Shown here: positions 22,288-32,999 of the stretch, piece after piece
How positions within the stretch are numbered: the stretch's first letter is position 1
Layout: each line of letters starts with the position of its first letter
Assembly: GCA_001692895.1 (NCBI GenBank)
Contig: KV748177.1
Location: 806,001 to 870,000, forward strand
Source: Cenococcum geophilum 1.58
Lineage: Eukaryota; Ascomycota; Dothideomycetes; Gloniales; Gloniaceae
Length of the DNA stretch: 64,000 nt
Direction: 5' to 3'
Position numbers and translations under genes: made by a program
Notes under the pieces: generated by a model
Told to the model about the DNA's origin: nothing
Database searches by the model: none
What the model saw: the letters and a program-made list of their open reading frames with translations, nothing else

Positions 22288-24482
22288 ACCTTTAGTTATA
22301 TAGCGAGTTGCGGCTATTAAGAAAGCAATAGTGGAAATCTAGAAGTTATAAGCTAAACGATAAATTGCTAACGCTCTTAATATGCAAAATGAACTATAAA
22401 CTAACGCTATTTATGGCCTCCCACCTAGTTTGCCTGTCTTAGTTTAAAGAGAAGGCAATATTAACTAAAGTAGTTATTGGGACAGACTATATATACTACT
22501 CGCCGTTAATGGTAAGACCTATACTGTAAAGCTACTAAATAGGCCTATAACCTTCCGCTTTATAGTTATAAAACCTTACCTACTAGACCTATAAGACCTA
22601 GTTAAACCATAAGAGTCTACTAAATTAGATAAACTAGGACCTTTACCAGCTAAACCTTAATCGTTACCTAAGGCTAAACTATAGCTACCGCTAAAGCGAG
22701 GTAGAGGTCGCCCCCGTAAATACCTATTACTTACGGCTGTTATAGACATAACTATTACGGATACTATAATAGATATAGACGCTTTTACAGGTAATATTAT
22801 AGATATTACGGATATTATAGATATCGCTATCTATTTACAGGACGATAATACCGCAGATATGGCTAGCACTACTATTTACTTACAGAACGATAGCAATACC
22901 TAATTTAGCGCTTTATAATAAAAGGAGGTCATAGGCCTACTTAAAAAAGGCGTCTTTAAGATTATTAAACTATATGATATACTAAAGGGGGTCAGACTTT
23001 TTAATTCACGGTTTATTAATAAGATTAAGAATAAGGAAACTAATAAAGCCTTTAAGAAATCATAACTTGTCGTATAGGCCTATAATAACTTAGAGAAAGA
23101 GCTAGTCTTTACTTAATTACCAATAATTTAACAAGTTAGCCAGCGGCTAATTCTCTATATCGCTACTATGCTACCATAGACATAACTCTACCTCTAAGAC
23201 ATCTTATAAGCCTATGTCCAGTCTACTACGAACCTAAACTGCGAGTTCTATGTATAACCACCACACAAGCTAAATAAACAATTGGGAATTAATATGGACT
23301 CCATTCTAAAGGTTGTAAAGCCACTTTACGGAGTACCTAAAGCTAGAAACCACTAGTTTAAGACCTACTATTTACACTACGTTAATTAGCTACGAATAGA
23401 CCAGTCTACGTATAACCCTTACTTGCTCTATAGTAATAAGCCTTTTAGAATTGTCGGCCTATAGACTAATAATACACTATTCCTTGCAGATAATACCTTT
23501 ATAGAGGCTAAATAAAGCAAACTATATAAGGCCAAATTTATAGCTAAGGAGCGAGAGTAATTAACCGCTAATATACCAATTAAGTTTAACGGAGGACTTA
23601 TTTAATTAACATAAGATAGGAGTATTACGCTAACGCAAAAGCGCTAGTATAAGAACCTTAGTGTGGTTAACACTACGCTAATAGATAGTACTAGCTCTAG
23701 AGGAGTTATATATAGCCTACTTACGCTAAAGGACTAGTATATCGCTTAACGCGCTAGAGGAGCCTATATCGCCTTAGTCTATTAGCTAGAGGCCTTATTT
23801 AACCTATCCTTTACTACCTAGGTAATTAACCCAGTTAAAGATAATATAAAGAGTCTTAATAAGCAATTAAGCTAGTAGATTAAGAACGTAAATAGAGGCC
23901 TAAAGTTTGTTAAGCTAGACGTTAATACTTTATAACTCCTAGTATTTATAGACGCTTCCTTTACTAATAATAAGGACTTATCTTCGCAAATTGGCTATAT
24001 ACTTATACTAGCAGACGCCTTAAATAAGGCAAATATCGTCTACTAGTCCTTAATTAAGTGTAAAAGAGTTACTAGGAGTGTATTAGCCTTAGAGTTATAC
24101 GGCATAGTATATAGTTTTAATATAGGCGCTATAATCAAATCTACGCTAGATAAGGTCTTATAGGTTAACTTACCACTTATTCTTTATACTAATTCAAAGT
24201 CTTTATATAACTATCTTGTCCAACTAGAAACTACGTAAGAGAAACGCTTAATAATTAATATAATATGCCTTCGCCAAGCTTATAAACAAAGATAGATTAC
24301 TAAAGTTAAGTAGATTAATGGAGATACTAACCCTACAGACGCTATAACAAAGGGTAAGCCCTATACGGCACTATTATAGCTTATTAATACGAATTAAGTT
24401 AAATTATGGGCTATAGGGTGGGTTAAGCAAACGGATTTAACTTTAGTTTAGCGTTAGCGCTAATACTAAGCGAGCCAATAGC

Positions 24483-24509
24483 GATTTTCTATCCCAGAGA
24501 TAGAAAATC
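24483..24509 (+). other. Conserved hairpin in Copia-2 3' noncoding region
   Basis: GATTTTCTAT pairs with ATAGAAAATC around CCCAGAG, followed by CTAATTAG as in Copia-1 and Copia-L. Just downstream (24535-24583) is a short GGCAGAATTT tandem repeat. Confidence 0.6.
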
Positions 24510-24664
24510 CTAATTAGTTAGCAGAAGTTAGGTTCGGCAGAATTTGGCAGAATTCGGTAATATGGCAGAATTTGGCAGAAAGTCGCTATTGCGTATACGT
24601 TACGAGTAGTCTAGAAGACTTAACTTTAGAGTATAAATTAGCCTTCTTTTTAGAGTTGCTCCAG

Positions 24665-24834
24665 TATCGGAACATTAATTACGTAACGTAGTTACGGGAC
24701 TACAAAGCGAGACTAACTGTCTGACCTTGGAGCAACCCCTTTCTTCTAGACAATAATTAACTACTAACTTTAACACCGCATACGTACCACTACAAGTAAT
24801 ATTCGTGCATGTTAATAAAGCGAGTATACCAATA
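24665..24834 (+). repeat. 3' LTR of Copia-2
   Basis: 170 bp, same length as the 5' LTR. It begins TATCGG, the RIP form of TGTCGG, and ends CCAATA. Confidence 0.92.
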
Positions 24835-24839
24835 TTAAG

Positions 24840-25225
24840 TTATATTAGTATAGACCTAAAGAAAATTAAAGCTATAGTAACTTAGTAAAAACTAAAGAAT
24901 ATAACGCAGTTAAGGTTATTTTTAGGGTTTTATAACTACTATAAATGGTTTATAGTATAATAGTTAAAGAATATTAAACTATTTATAAGGCTTATAAAGA
25001 AAGAGAAACTATAGGTATAGGGAAATAAGTAAAAAAAAAAAGTTATTTACGTAGGAGCTAATCCTTAAAATCTATTAATTAGGATTAGAGATAGTTATAG
25101 AAATAAATATATTAAACTTTATACTAAGAGTATACTTACTATAGAAGTATAAAAATATATAGCATCTAGTAGTATACTATAGTTAAAAAATAACACTACT
25201 AAAGTTAAACTATAATATCTATAAT
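24840..25225 (+). pseudogene. Gypsy-1 RT end and RNase H start
   Basis: Directly continues the RT broken at 13971: LKKIKAIV, LRLFLGFYNYYKWFI (the conserved FLG-NYYR-FI box, here partly mutated), then RNase H entry YYSQKITLLKLNYNIYN. Gypsy-2 interrupts within the conserved NYDIYDKELLAIV box of the family. Confidence 0.85.
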
Positions 25226-25607
25226 TGTTATAAAGTAAGTATAAGTGGCAATAATATATAACAAGGTAGATATTATTAAGCTATATATATAAACTGTATA
25301 AGAAGTTAAGATATTACGTAAGGTAAGAAGGTAAAAAAAAAATAGGAAGAAAGGGTATATATCGTAAACTTAGTTGCCTAGTTAATACGTATACGGAGTA
25401 AAATAGGATTTAAGTGGTAGTCCTGGCAGAACTTAATAGGATTTAGTAAAACTTAGTAAAACTTAGTGGAATATAGCAGAATATAGTAGGTTACTATTAA
25501 ATTGCCGTAAATTGCTATTAAATTACCGTCTTATAGTTAGTCTTTAGTTACTAAATTGGTAGAAATAGGTAGACGTGTATAAGGTATTACGGGGGTATCC
25601 TATAATA
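25226..25607 (-). repeat. 3' LTR of Gypsy-2
   Basis: 382 bp, homologous to 55516-55864 and, in opposite orientation, to the solo LTR at 10116-10495. Confidence 0.88.
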
Positions 25608-25689
25608 GTACCCCCCTTTTAAACTTAAGCTTCTATAAGATAGGGCTATAGTAGTTTTAGGTAGAGTTTATAAAAGTCTTTTATAGCTT

Positions 25690-26509
25690 ATATAAGTCCT
25701 ATAAAGTTAACAGGTTCCTATAAGGGCTTAGTAAAGCCTTTCTATTTTATAAAATATATATATTAGCGTTTCCGTTTATTATACTTAATATTATTAATTC
25801 TTTTAATAAAGTACTTATTTTTACTATCTACTTTAACTAGTAGAGGAGGGTCTTATATCTATTTAGGCAGAGCGTCTAATACGGGAGTAGTAGGGTAAAG
25901 GACTAACGTATAAAATATAGGGTGGATTTTAACCGTATTAGGGAGCTTTAGTTAGTAGGCATAGAAAAAGATAACCTTCTTAACCTTATAAGGGCCATCG
26001 TTCTTTTAATTAAGCTTTTTAATAAGTTATTTTATATTTAAATTTCTTATATTTAGCCAAACGAAGTTACTAATTTAGTAGGCTAATACTAGGGTTTATT
26101 TCTTATTTACTACGGCTTTATAAATAGATTAAGTCTATATTATTTCGTTAGTAAGGAACTATTATAGTTTCTTTTTCTTCTCTATAAATTAATTTACTTC
26201 TATAACTTATAAGGCGTAATAAGTAGGGCGAGGAACATTACTAAAGGGTTTAAAACCTATTTATAGATACTAGCTATAGTTAGCTAGGAATAGGGAGACC
26301 TTTATAGTTTTTAAAATGGAATTATTTATAGTAAATTTGGTAAATATAAGCTAGTTAATCTAGTTATTTTATAAGTATAACGTGTATATCCAAATATACT
26401 ATTCTATTATAGCATTTACACATTCTATTTAGCCATCCGTTTTTAGGTAGTATACTATAAATAATAGTACTTTACTGCGGAGTTAGGTAGTTAGTTTTTT
26501 TTAAATATA
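25690..26509 (-). pseudogene. Gypsy-2 integrase C-terminus and chromodomain
   Basis: On the minus strand: integrase C-terminal box with NDGPYKVKKV and KIHPIFYTLVLYP (family IHPVFHVSLL), then a chromodomain-like YFIKRINNIKYNKRKRQYIY and FIKQKGF. The chromodomain would steer integration to modified histone H3 in heterochromatin; that is family knowledge. It is separated from the rest of the integrase by Copia-3. Confidence 0.8.
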
Positions 26510-26514
26510 GAGAT

Positions 26515-26686
26515 TGTTGGAACCACGGTAGGGGGGGTTTTTGGTCTTAATTAATTTCTTCTCTTTTTCTCTCTCTACTTCTATAGGTAGAATTTAATAA
26601 ATCTCCTAAGCTCGCTTAGCTTACGTAGTTAACCCAATTAGTTATAAGCAACCGTGTCTACTATATTACAGAACCTTATTTAGACA
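26515..26686 (-). repeat. 3' LTR of Copia-3 (RIPped copy)
   Basis: Differs from the other LTR chiefly by transitions, e.g. GTCTTAATTAATTTC against GTCTCAATTGATTTC, and TATAGGTAGAATTTAATAAA against the same block with CACAGG, GTGG and GATGG forms. This is a direct readout of RIP because LTRs are identical at insertion. Confidence 0.9.
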
Positions 26687-26739
26687 CTAGCAACAACTAA
26701 GAAATAAGAGAGAGAACAAAAGATACTGGTAAATAAGTC

Positions 26740-28175
26740 CGTAGTCTCTATCCCTCTCCCTTTACAAACTTAGTCTAAAACGCCTTTGCCCTAGGGTCGC
26801 CGTAATAGCTAGGACAGGGTTCTATATTAAGGTAGAAGTTAGAGGTATCCCCTTAATTATTGTCGTCGTTAGTATCGCTGTTGCTGCCCTTAAAATCGGA
26901 GATATATTGACGTATTCTTTGGTCCCTTTCTTCCTTTATATAGTTCGTAGACTAATATCCAGCTTTACTGTATACAAAGCACTTTTTGCCCTTATTGCGG
27001 TATTAACGATTAGGGGGATAATGTCGTTAGTTAGAGGAGTGGTATTATCAGTTGGTATAGAATGATTTAATCTCTAGTTCTTGTTTACCGTACGTCGTAA
27101 TTAAGGATTTAATGTCGCTAATAAGGCCGGTAAGGGTAGTAGCGGGTCGAAAGTAGGCTGGTTTGCAAGCTAGTACGTCTTAGCATGTAGTAAGGAGCTT
27201 ATTATAGAATATCGTGTTATTTTAGAGGTCCTTTACTAACCTACGTTGTAGCTGCCACATCTCGTTAATTAATACCTAAAATGCTTAGCCTGTATCAAGT
27301 CCTCTTTAAGCAGTAACTTATTTAAGTGTAATTGCATTCCACTTTAATAGGATATTGCATTTGTATTCGTCGCCTTCGAAGTATAATTTAAGGCCTATGC
27401 ATACATTCTCGAGAAGGTTAAGATCTTTAAGGTAGGTAAAGTAGTATTAAAGAGCAAGGCCGCGGAGTATAGTAGGAATAGCAATAATATAGGCCTGCTT
27501 AGGGACGCCGGCTTAGAGGCAGTAGTTTTGGAAGATCTTAAACTTAAAATCAAAGTTATCTTATTCGCCAGAATATTTAACTTCGTCCGTGTAGAGCTTA
27601 GTTAAGTTAGTAATCTCTCTTCCAAAGCTTCCTTATAGGGCGAGCTGGTCTATAACTTGGGTTGTAGTTAGGGTTGGCTGAATAATTTAAGCGGGGGCAG
27701 TTGATAGTAATAGTAGAGCTGGGGTAGGGTCGTCGGTAGGGTCGTCAGTAGGGCCGTCGGTAGGGCCGTCGGTAGGGCCGTCAGTAGGGCCGTCAGTAGG
27801 GTCATCAGTAGGGTCGTCGGTAGGCCATTTTAAGGGAGTTGGTTTAAGAATAGTTCCTAAGAGGCCGTCTGCAATTGACTTCCTTGCCTCCTTCCGTANA
27901 TATACNCTATTTTTACGGAGGTAATCCCTGATCTTCTTTAATCGATCCTTGCCAAGGTTATTAAGTATATCCCTCGTAAACGACTCAAAATCGTTAATAA
28001 AGCTCTCCCATAGGTCGAATCCCTTCCATCTATTCTCCTTGTATATTGATAAGCGCCAATTAACGAATGCTTTAACTTCCTTAATGTCGGTTATAGTCGC
28101 GTCGATTCCAGTCTCCCATTTTTCGGTATCTATCGCAGAGGTAGATTTTTCGATATTCATCGCAGAGGTAGCCAT
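26740..28175 (-). pseudogene. Copia-3 gag
   Basis: Frame from ATG 28175. The first 162 codons (to 27687) are open: an N-terminal helical region (KAFVNWRLSIYKENRWKGF), then a Thr-Asp/Gly-Pro repeat (PTDDPTDGPTDG type, about 27715-27825) and STAPA. Beyond this the frame continues with TAA/TAG only: YTDEVKYSGEQDNFDFKFK, AYIIAIPTILRGLALQYYF, NILLKWNAITLKQV, and a zinc knuckle remnant KCFVYSKAGYQSTNYI near 26960. This is the Copia gag layout. Two N bases lie at 27899 and 27906. It could provide particle protein in trans for other Copia elements; that is inference. Confidence 0.82.
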
Positions 28176-28403
28176 CTTTTGGTTCCGCAGTTAATTCGAC
28201 AGTTAGACTAGAAGCGTGGAAACAACCACAAACTAATTATTCTGAAGGCGTGATGGACGCAGGTCAGAAGCGCGAGGAACCTTACAAACTGGCCTTTAGG
28301 CTTAGCAAGCAATAGCTTAATTCTTAGCCTTTGACAAGAGGTCTAGAGAATCAGATAGTGCCTCTCTTTGTTATACCTTGCTAATCTATGCGGTACTGAT
28401 CAG

Positions 28404-28575
28404 TGTTGGAACCACGGTAGGGGGGGTTTTTGGTCTCAATTGATTTCTTCTCTTTTTCTCTCTCTACTTCTACAGGTGGAATTTGATGGATCTCCTGAGC
28501 TCGCTTAGCTCACGTGGTTAACCCAATTAGTTACAAGTAACCGTGTCTACTATATTACAGAACCTTATTCAGATA
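28404..28575 (-). repeat. 5' LTR of Copia-3 (nearly unmutated copy)
   Basis: 172 bp, CpA/TpG-rich relative to its partner at 26515-26686. It ends CCAACA in element orientation. Confidence 0.9.
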
Positions 28576-28580
28576 GAGAT

Positions 28581-31500
28581 AAACTGGCTACCTTTATTAG
28601 AGATAATTGTTTTAGGGAGTCTATAGAGTTTCTATACATAATCTAGAAATAGTTAAGTAATAGTAAGTATTAATATATTAGGGCAGGCGATTAAGTATCT
28701 TATTTTAGACAGTTGGTCTATAACTACTATAATATTTATATAGCCTTTACTTATGGGAAGATTAATAATAAAGTTAATTAAGATATCCTTCTATCTTTAG
28801 TCCGAAATAAGTAGTAGCTTTAAAAGGCTGTTATACGTCTTATATAAAGCTTTAGCTTATTAGTAGATATAGTAGCTAGAGACGTACCTTCGTATTATAT
28901 TATATATATTTAGCCAGTAGTACTCCCGTTAAAGTAGCTCTAGAGTTTTTCCTTAGCCTAGGTAGCTAGCTACTAATAGGTTATATATATATTTAAAGAG
29001 CTTAAGTTTAAGTTTATTATAATTAGGGATAATTAGACGGTTTTAGTAATATAAGTAGTTTCCATAAGCTTTATATTTACTTAGAGAGATCTTCTTAAAG
29101 CACCTAACGCTATTATAGATTAGCTTAAGTGTCTTTTAGATAAACTCGTTATTTAGGTATTTATTAATTATAATCTGTTTAATTAATTAATTAGTTATTT
29201 TAAGAACGTATACTATAAGGTCTTTAGTAAAAGGGTTAAATAGTTTAAGACAAAGTAGGGTCTAGTTTTAGTAAGAGCGCGCTTTTTTAGTGCTGGCGCG
29301 TCTTATAAATATTAGGTTAGAGTATTAGGATTTTAACCTTAAACGCCCAGGTGGTATATAATTAAGAATTAGAAATAGGATAGATATTCTAACTAGTAGG
29401 CCTAATAATAGCTTAGCTGTTTTATAGTTATAAAGTACTATAGATTCTTATAGTCGCTAAGGACCTTAATTAGAAATCTAGCGCCTTCTAGTTTAGGTTA
29501 CTATTATTTAATACATCTAATAATAGCCAGTAACTCCTTATTATAAATTTTATAGTTATATTTAGCTAGGCTTAGTTATTTTAAGTAATATACTATAGGG
29601 AATAATACTTTATCTTTATTATATTAATACAGAATACCTTTAGTAATATAGTCGGATAAGTTAGCTTCTATAACACTTATTTAGTTTAGGTTAAAGTATT
29701 AAAGTATAGGCGTAGTAGTAAATACAACCTTTAGATAAGTAAGGGCCTTTTTATATTTCTTATTAAAGATAAAGGCTTTATCCTTTTAGTTTAAAGCTAT
29801 AAGGGGTAAAACTAGGGAGGAGAAGTTATTAATAAACTATTAGTAGAAATTGGCAAATCCTATAAAGGCTCTTACATCCTTAACATTTTTAGGTTATTAC
29901 TAGTTTAAAATTACTTTAACTTTCTTTAAGTCCATTTATATGCTATTTATAAAAACAAAAAGCCTAAGGTATAGGACTTTTATTTTATAGAATTCGCATT
30001 TATCTATATCTAATTATAGACTAGCTTCTTATAGGACTTATAAAATAAGATTAATATATTTCCAGTATCTAGTTAGGTTATTACTATATATTAGGATATT
30101 ATCAATATAAGTAGTATAAAAGATATCTAGGTAAGGACGTAGGGTGTTATTTACGTAATATTAAAACAAGCTTAGAGCATTTGCGAGGCCGAATAGCGTC
30201 ACTAAGTTTAAATAATCTATACTAAGTATGAAATGCAGTAAGCTATTTATCTCCTTTTGCTATATAGAGGCGGTTAAATACAGAGATAATATTAAGCTTT
30301 ATATAGTAGCGAGTCTTACTTAATTAGTTTAGTATTTCCTATATTATCAAGATTAGATATTAGTTTTTAACGGTAGCAGCGTTAAGAGCTTAGTAGTCTA
30401 TATAGAAGCGTAGACCGCTGCTAGGTTTCTTAACAAAGATTACTAGTATAGCTATAGGCGATAAGCTTACTCTAATAAATCCTTTACTTAGGCTCTCGTC
30501 TAAATACTTTTATAGCACTTAGAGTTTATTTTAGGATATCCTATATAAGGGTCTAAATCTAGGCTACTTTCCTTCTTTAAGTATAATCTTATAGTTATAT
30601 AGTCGGTATTTCGGTAGCTTATTAGCTTCTTTTTATAAGAATATATCTAGACGATAATAATAATCTACTAGTACCTTCGTAGCAGGGTTAGTGTACTTCT
30701 TTAGTCCTAAGGCCTTCTTAATATTAGCTATAGTAATAGCAAAGATCGTATATTTAGGTTTCTTAGCAAGTTATACTAACGGAGTAGCTCTAATTATATA
30801 GATATCTAGGGCGCTAAGCTTACTTAGATCGTCTATAGTTTCTTATTTAGGTTTAGGTTTAGTATTAGGTATAGAGTTAGTATTAGATTTAGGTTCGGGT
30901 TCTTTAAATATTCTTTTTATTATAGGATACTAGTTCTTCTAGTAGTTTTATATACTAAGCTTAAGTCTCTACTTAGTTTAGGGTAGTGTAGTGCTTAGTA
31001 ATAACTTATAGAATTTAGTAGAATTTTCGGATCCTTAGTAAATGTCGGTAGAATTCTTATATTAGTAGAACCTGGTAGAATTTCTATACTAGTAGAATCT
31101 AGTAAATTTCTTAGGCGTAGAGTGGACATTAGTAGAAATCTTAAGTTAGTAAATCTTAGTAGATTTCCTAGATTTTAGTTTAGGGTTAGAATAGTATATT
31201 ATAGAGTATTTCTGCTTATAATGCGAAGCAGTAAATAGAAGCTTAAGGTTATTTAATTAATAACTACTTTATATAGCTTTATCTAGGGCTGTTTAAGAAT
31301 TACTAGATAACCTAGGGTAGTAATAAAAAGCTTAATTAGTTTTTTATGGTTTAGGTATTAGAGTCTTGGGGCTACTACGTAGGTAATACGGCCTAAGACG
31401 GTGCGTTTGCCATTAAATCTAAATACGTTAATATACTGGTTAAGGGGGGTTAAGGTAAAACTATTATCTTACGCAAAGATCTTATTAATAAATCTTATAC

Positions 31501-31914
31501 CGCTAGCTCTTATATTAATTAGGATTTAAGCATTAGCCTATTAACTATTCTACTAAAGATGGTAGTTAATAGTTATACTATAGTCCTCAGAGTTAGAGTT
31601 TGTAATATTAAATACGTTTAATAAGATCCTATAGTAGAGCTATTCTAGAAAGCGACTTAACTCTAGGGCCTTTCTTTTAGAGGTAATTAGGGCGGGGTTC
31701 TTATAGGACGTCGGTTAAAGCACCGTTTTTATAAACGGTGCTTACTAAATAAAGGGCTAAAACCGGACAATAAGGGCCGTAATTAATGGCTTAAGGTTAG
31801 GCGCGATAAATAGTTATCAATATTAGCCGTTTATAAATCGTTTTAAGGCGGAGGTAAGGGGATGAGATAGTATTTTAAGATATAGTCCCCCCGCATTTAA
31901 AGCAGAGGCCTGGC
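28581..31914 (-). pseudogene. Gypsy-2 pol: gag zinc knuckle, protease, RT, RNase H, integrase
   Basis: Reading the minus strand from 31914: zinc knuckle entry PGLCFKCGG, continuous with gag right of the KDZ-type transposon; protease INIRASGIRFINKIF near 31500 (family DSGA-type); RT with [20 protein letters not shown] near 30410 and active-site YIDNILIYS near 30100 (second Asp mutated); RNase H with YNKELLAIIRCI and DYKNLQYFIT near 29450-29550; then the integrase core at about 28600-29300. All breaks are RIP-type stops. The final integrase part lies left of Copia-3. Confidence 0.85.
31718..31743. other. Perfect 11-bp hairpin within Gypsy-2
   Basis: AAGCACCGTTT and AAACGGTGCTT pair perfectly around a 4-nt loop, between the gag zinc knuckle and the protease. 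A perfect stem in otherwise mutated sequence is notable. A frameshift-stimulating or packaging role is possible but unproven. Confidence 0.55.
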
Positions 31915-31916
31915 TT

Positions 31917-31940
31917 CGTCAAGAAAACGGGAGAGTGGTA
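31917..31940 (+). repeat. Left terminal inverted repeat of the KDZ-type element
   Basis: CGTCAAGAAAACGGGAGAGT, matched by the right end with two or three differences. It is followed by three GGGGCTAGCC-type repeats (31941-31977), echoed near the right end as GCTAGCCCCGGG. Confidence 0.7.
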
Positions 31941-32069
31941 GGGGCTAGCCAGGGGCTAGCCCGGGGCTAGCCTGGGGTCATTTCCGCTGGATCCGCTGAT
32001 CTGCTTATATACACTTTTTTACGCTAGCCTAGGGCCACTTTAGCAACCTTATATCTTAAAATTATAATA

Positions 32070-32715
32070 TTTCCTATGACCGTAATAGTTGCAATATTTC
32101 CCACGACTGCAATATTTATAATATTTCCCGCGACTGCAATAGTTGTAATATTTCCCACGACTACAATATTTGTAATATTTCCCACGACTGCAATATTTGC
32201 AATATTTCCCATGACTGCAATAGTTGTAATATTTCCCACGACTGTAATAGTCGTAATATTTCCCATGACTGCAATAGTCGCAATATTTTCCACAACTACA
32301 ATAGTTGCAATATTTCCCATGACTGCAATATTTGTAATATTTCCCATGACTGCAATAGTCGCAATATTTTCCTTGACTGTAATAGTTGCAATATTTCCTA
32401 TAGCTGCAATAGTCGCAATATTTTCCATGACTATAATAGTTATAATATTTTTAACGACTGCAATAGTTGCAATATTTCCCACGACTGTAATAGTTACAAT
32501 ATTTTCTATAACTGCAATAGTTGCAATATTTCACACGACTGTAATAGTTATAATATTTATAATATTTCCTATAATTGTAATAGTCGCAATATTTCCTATA
32601 GCCATAATAGTTGTAATATTTCTTATAACTGCAATAGTTATAATATTTCTTATAACTATAATACTATAACTGTAATAATCGCAATATTTTTTATAACTGT
32701 AATAATTATAATATT
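32070..32715. repeat. 27-bp subterminal minisatellite, about 24 copies
   Basis: Units of the form AATATTTCCCATGACTGCAA plus TAGTTGT. The period is divisible by three, so 32024-32482 (minus) and 32076-32669 (plus) are both open by repetition alone. Motif elements (GCAATATT, CTGCAATAG) recur in the 148-bp arrays and near the right end (52370-52700), which suggests binding sites for an element protein. Confidence 0.85.
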
Positions 32716-32999
32716 TTATATATAAAAAAAAATTATTATATAATAATTAGAAAGAAAGTAAAATATTATCTATATACCTTAAGAAAGTAACTATATATCT
32801 AGGTTGTTATCTTTAGGTAATCCTAGCCTTATTTTAATATTACTATTTCCCTTTTGCTATATAGACTCCAAAAATATATTAAATCTGCTATTATTTAGTA
32901 GCTTTTCCCTCTTTCTAAGAGTATACTAAAGAAAATCTTCTTCTTTAACGCCTAGCAAGTTTTGTAGTCTATCTAGTGTTATTATATATAGTATATCGA

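Larger units (their letters stand above)
14540..24451 (+). pseudogene. Copia-2 gag-pol polyprotein, split and RIP-inactivated
   Basis: Gag N-terminus at about 14540-15159, with a low-complexity Pro/Thr/Ala/Leu tail. The frame resumes at 18241 (INQLLQLKEQ) after the poly(A) retroposon. Zinc knuckle remnant KCYVYKREDCRLQKY near 19045; protease remnant NIGASRKSI near 19515; integrase with IDTRKNFISKEF near 20295 and VERYYSPLQRAYQII near 20400. The integrase is interrupted at 20606 and resumes at 22303 (RVAAIKKAIVEIQ). RT has KPLYGVPKARNHQFKTYY near 23310 and LQTNNTLFLAD near 23460. RNase H ends DAITKGKP near 24340. The start codon is uncertain. Confidence 0.88.
13972..24834 (+). mobile_element. 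Copia-2: Ty1/Copia element expanded by two retroposons
   Basis: 170-bp LTRs at 13972-14141 and 24665-24834, perfect 5-bp TSD TTAAG (13967-13971 and 24835-24839), 10.86 kb overall. Removing the two inserts (15160-18227 and 20607-22287, each with one TSD copy) leaves about 6.1 kb, a normal size. It is inserted in Gypsy-1 RT, whose frame resumes after the right TSD. Confidence 0.93.
26515..28575 (-). mobile_element. Copia-3: gag-only non-autonomous LTR element
   Basis: 172-bp LTRs at 26515-26686 and 28404-28575, perfect TSD GAGAT (26510-26514 and 28576-28580). The 1.7-kb interior encodes only a Copia-type gag; there is no room for pol. Next to its 5' LTR (minus strand) lies CTGATCAGTACCGCATAG, the unmutated counterpart of the CTAATCAGT seen in the other Copia elements. 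Its right LTR and gag N-terminus are barely RIPped while the left LTR and gag C-terminus are, so it is among the youngest insertions. Confidence 0.9.

Noticed and set aside
32024-32669. Two long overlapping hydrophobic repeat proteins
   Set aside because: Opposite-strand frames open only because the 27-bp period is a multiple of three.
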